DNA of 64,000 nt from the NCBI RefSeq assembly GCF_900188175.1, contig NZ_FZOQ01000015.1, positions 1-64,000 on the forward strand, given 5' to 3'. Of this stretch, positions 61,921 through 64,000 are shown piece after piece. The stretch's first letter is position 1; each line of letters starts with the position of its first letter. Position numbers and translations under genes: made by a program. The DNA is from Pontibacter ummariensis. Its GTDB lineage: Bacteria > Bacteroidota > Bacteroidia > Cytophagales > Hymenobacteraceae. The notes beneath the pieces were generated by a model. The model was not told the origin of the DNA, did no database searches, and saw only the letters and a program-made list of their open reading frames with translations.

Positions 61921-61949
61921 AAAGCCCCTGTCAAAAAGGGGCTTTTTTT
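61921..61949 (+). terminator. Terminator after the 58-residue protein
   Basis: The stem AAAGCCCCT / AGGGGCTTT with a seven-base loop and a run of T, beginning 4 bp after the stop codon. Confidence 0.9.
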
Positions 61950-62121
61950 ATTATCAACCTAAGTGGCTGTTTTGCAGCGATACCTTTACGTGCATCCCAC
62001 CTTTCCAACACATCCTGTCGCTTTATTAAAAGCGCTGTACTTACCAATGCACTGGTCTTTCCGCCCCAGCCAACAGTCGATGTAACTTTTATGCCAATCG
62101 CTTTGCCACAGCTGCTTTAAC

Positions 62122-62493
62122 TCATTCTTCAAAACCTTCCCGCAGCCCTTTTACATGGGCATAGCATACCGGGCTGCTGTTTTCCTTCCGTTGGGCCTTT
62201 TCCTTTACCAGTTCGTCGTAATTCGCTGGGGTAGCTAAGATCCGGCACTTCGGGTAAAGGACGACACCCCGCCTGATGATCTTGCTGTTTTCTTCAATTT
62301 CGTGCGCATTTACCCCTTCCGCCCCATACACGTGAATGGTAAAGAAATGGTAATTCGTTTTCTTTGAATAGCCTTCTGCCGTTATCCTGCCGGTTATCGT
62401 CCGCTCCCCGATAAAGTCCGATTCCTTCCCTTCTGTATAAGGGGTGTATACCGACTCTGTCCAAACTACTTTGCAACCGACTGTTAAATTCAT
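62122..62493 (-). CDS. Hypothetical soluble protein
   Basis: A 123-residue protein starting MNLTVGCKVVWTESVYTPYT. No signal peptide. Beta-type alternation in the first 70 residues (FFTIHVYGAEG) is followed by a basic segment SKIIRRGVVLYPKCRIL and a Lys/Glu-rich tail. No family recognised. Coding character is good. Confidence 0.6.
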   Translation of the reverse strand: MNLTVGCKVVWTESVYTPYTEGKESDFIGERTITGRITAEGYSKKTNYHFFTIHVYGAEGVNAHEIEENSKIIRRGVVLYPKCRILATPANYDELVKEKAQRKENSSPVCYAHVKGLREGFEE

Positions 62494-62875
62494 AATTCTG
62501 AGATGTACCCTTGGCTATACGTATTTAAACCAGGAAGTACATAATTCCCTCCTTCCTCCGCCGGGATGGCAGTTCGTGCCTTTTCATTCCCACGCAACCA
62601 TACTTTCAGCACTTATAACAGTTAACAGCTGAGCGCACAAGTACGCCCTGATCTCGTGGCATCCGAATGCCTCGCGAGCGTCAGGGTTGATATACTGTTG
62701 CATGGAGCTTTAGGCGCACGCAGAACCTCCGTATAGTGTAAACGTCCGCTTGTGCCAGGGAAGGTATAAGGCTAGGCCTTTCTTACGTAGGAGTAGACGC
62801 TCGCGGGAGCTGCGCACGCCGCGGGCGTCTTGTGAGTCACCGCTATCTCATTTAGCCAGCAACACGATACTCCTG
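62494..62875. repeat. Intergenic region with REP relic and hairpins
   Basis: A degraded solo left end of the RAYT unit at 62560-62612 (GGCAGTTCGTGCCTTTTCAT, then ACGCAACCATACTTTCAGCA). Further right are hairpin-forming stretches: CCCTGA ... TCAGGG around 62645-62695, and the 62742 copy of the repeat at 61496. No gene seen. Confidence 0.5.
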
Positions 62876-64000
62876 TTAGGTTAACTCCAGCACCACCACC
62901 GAGAAAGGCGGCAGCGTTACGTTTAGCTTGTCGCCTTTTAACTTGGCACCTTTAAAAGGCTGCGGTTTTATCTTCTCCGGGTTATCAAAGGTGTTGTAGT
63001 CCTGGAGCTTCTTAGAAGAAAGAATCCTTCCTTTCGCCGTTTTGTACCGGCTACCTTCTATCTGAATGGCTACCTCCTGCGCTTTGTCTGCATGGATGTT
63101 GACCAGGGAAACATGCGTTACCCCGTTTTTAGCTTTGGAAGCCGAGGCCGAAACAGCCGGCAGCTCCTCCCCTCCTACTTCGTAGCTGTTGCTCTGCAAC
63201 TGAATAGGCAAGTATTGGGCATCCTGGTGCACTTTGTACATCTCCATTACGTGGTAGGTAGGCGTCAGTAGCATTTTTTCCTCGTCGGTCAGGATAACCG
63301 CCTGCAGCACGTTGATGGTCTGGGCCAGGTTGGCCATCCGTACGCGGTCGCTGTGGTTGTTGAAGATGTTTAAGGTGGCGCCCGCGATCATGGCATCGCG
63401 CATGGTGTTCTGCTGATACAGAAAGCCCGGGTTGGTACCTGGCTCTACCTCGTACCAACCGCCCCACTCGTCTACCACCAGGCCTACCTTTTTCTCCGGG
63501 TCGTACTTGTCCATGATGGCGCTGTGCTTTTGGATCAGTTCATCCATCTTTAAGGCTCTCTGCATAGTGGTAAAGTACTGCTGCTCTGTAAAGGTGGTAG
63601 AGGGGCCTTTGTCGTCCCAGTTGATGACCGCATAGTGGTGCAGCGCCAGCCCCTCCATTAAGTGAAGCGGAATCTTTTTCATCAGCACCTCGGTCCATGC
63701 ATAATCATCAGAAGAGGGCCCGGAGGCGATCCGGACGATGCCCTGGTCCAGGTAGCCTTTGCCTAAATAAGTGGCGTACTGCTTATACAGGTCGGCATAA
63801 TACTCAGCTGTCATGTTACCGCCACATCCCCATGGCTCGTTTCCTACGCCCCAGTACTTCACTTTCCAGGGCTCACTTCTACCGTTCTCGCGGCGCAGCT
63901 TCGACATGGGGCTTTGCCCTTCAAAGTTGACGTACTGCACCCAGTCCATCATTTCCTGCACCGTACCGCTGCCCACATTACCGGCCAGGTAAGGTTCTGT
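62876..64000 (-). CDS. Alpha-L-arabinofuranosidase, GH51-type (5' part outside window)
   Basis: The frame stays open to the right edge, so the N-terminus is missing; at least 374 residues are visible, reading [20 protein letters not shown] at the edge. The GH51 acid/base Glu is in [12 protein letters not shown] and the nucleophile Glu in [12 protein letters not shown]. The barrel is followed by a C-terminal beta domain (from about [16 protein letters not shown]) ending [12 protein letters not shown]. It removes arabinofuranosyl residues from plant polysaccharides. Upstream partners, if any, are outside. Confidence 0.9.
   Translation of the reverse strand, partial: TEPYLAGNVGSGTVQEMMDWVQYVNFEGQSPMSKLRRENGRSEPWKVKYWGVGNEPWGCGGNMTAEYYADLYKQYATYLGKGYLDQGIVRIASGPSSDDYAWTEVLMKKIPLHLMEGLALHHYAVINWDDKGPSTTFTEQQYFTTMQRALKMDELIQKHSAIMDKYDPEKKVGLVVDEWGGWYEVEPGTNPGFLYQQNTMRDAMIAGATLNIFNNHSDRVRMANLAQTINVLQAVILTDEEKMLLTPTYHVMEMYKVHQDAQYLPIQLQSNSYEVGGEELPAVSASASKAKNGVTHVSLVNIHADKAQEVAIQIEGSRYKTAKGRILSSKKLQDYNTFDNPEKIKPQPFKGAKLKGDKLNVTLPPFSVVVLELT

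Overview
This window comes from a Bacteroidota chromosome, most likely a member of the Cytophagales/Hymenobacteraceae such as a Pontibacter-like organism. That placement is an inference. It rests on promoters of the Bacteroidota type (TTG, about 19 bp, TAnnTTTG), near absence of Shine-Dalgarno sequences, the mix of families (SusD-free lipoproteins, carboxypeptidase-regulatory/BACON lipoproteins, ABC permease-M1 peptidase fusion, arsenic cluster with ACR3 and ArsM, NirK fused to cytochrome c) and a base composition slightly above half GC outside the accessory patches.

Left part, 1-12.2 kb. The first 280 bases carry three tandem rRNA-type promoters firing leftward, so an rRNA operon probably starts just outside the window. 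Then follow a small repeat lipoprotein, a vanadium-haloperoxidase-like PAP2 lipoprotein, a short-chain dehydrogenase, a frameshifted GDCC-motif gene, and an unusual calcium-flavoured cluster: two EF-hand lipoproteins, an HtrA/Do protease, a MscS channel, and a cation antiporter with an EF-hand tail. Two cold-shock-domain genes close this part.

Middle part, 12.5-43.6 kb. It holds a fatty acid desaturase behind a tandem palindrome, a four-gene arsenic operon (arsR-arsM-acr3-arsC) with an operator laid over its promoter, a PAS histidine kinase, succinate-semialdehyde dehydrogenase, a P-type calcium-like ATPase with an SDR upstream, and a copper nitrite reductase unit (nirK-cytochrome c fusion, a nirV-like gene, a SCO copper chaperone) behind two FNR/CRP-like half-site palindromes. 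Next come a TPR histidine kinase coupled to a DinB-like gene, a sodium/alanine symporter, a CBM48 protein, an ABC ATPase plus ABC permease/M1 peptidase pair, a frameshifted DUF559 gene and the helicase HrpB.

Right part, 43.6-62.6 kb, is accessory. An AT-rich two-gene AAA ATPase + DUF4276-like module, a plausible anti-phage system, sits beside an intact REP-associated tyrosine transposase (RAYT). Degenerate and internally deleted copies of the same transposon, plus solo ends, are scattered over the next 17 kb, all in the same orientation, between a multi-PAS kinase, lipoproteins of unknown role, a truncated truA-like gene, a DoxX-like protein and a two-gene outer-membrane operon ending in an OmpA protein. 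The window ends inside a GH51 alpha-L-arabinofuranosidase that runs off the right edge.

No tRNA, CRISPR array, phage or replication origin was recognised. Names come from motif recognition by eye; no database search was run.
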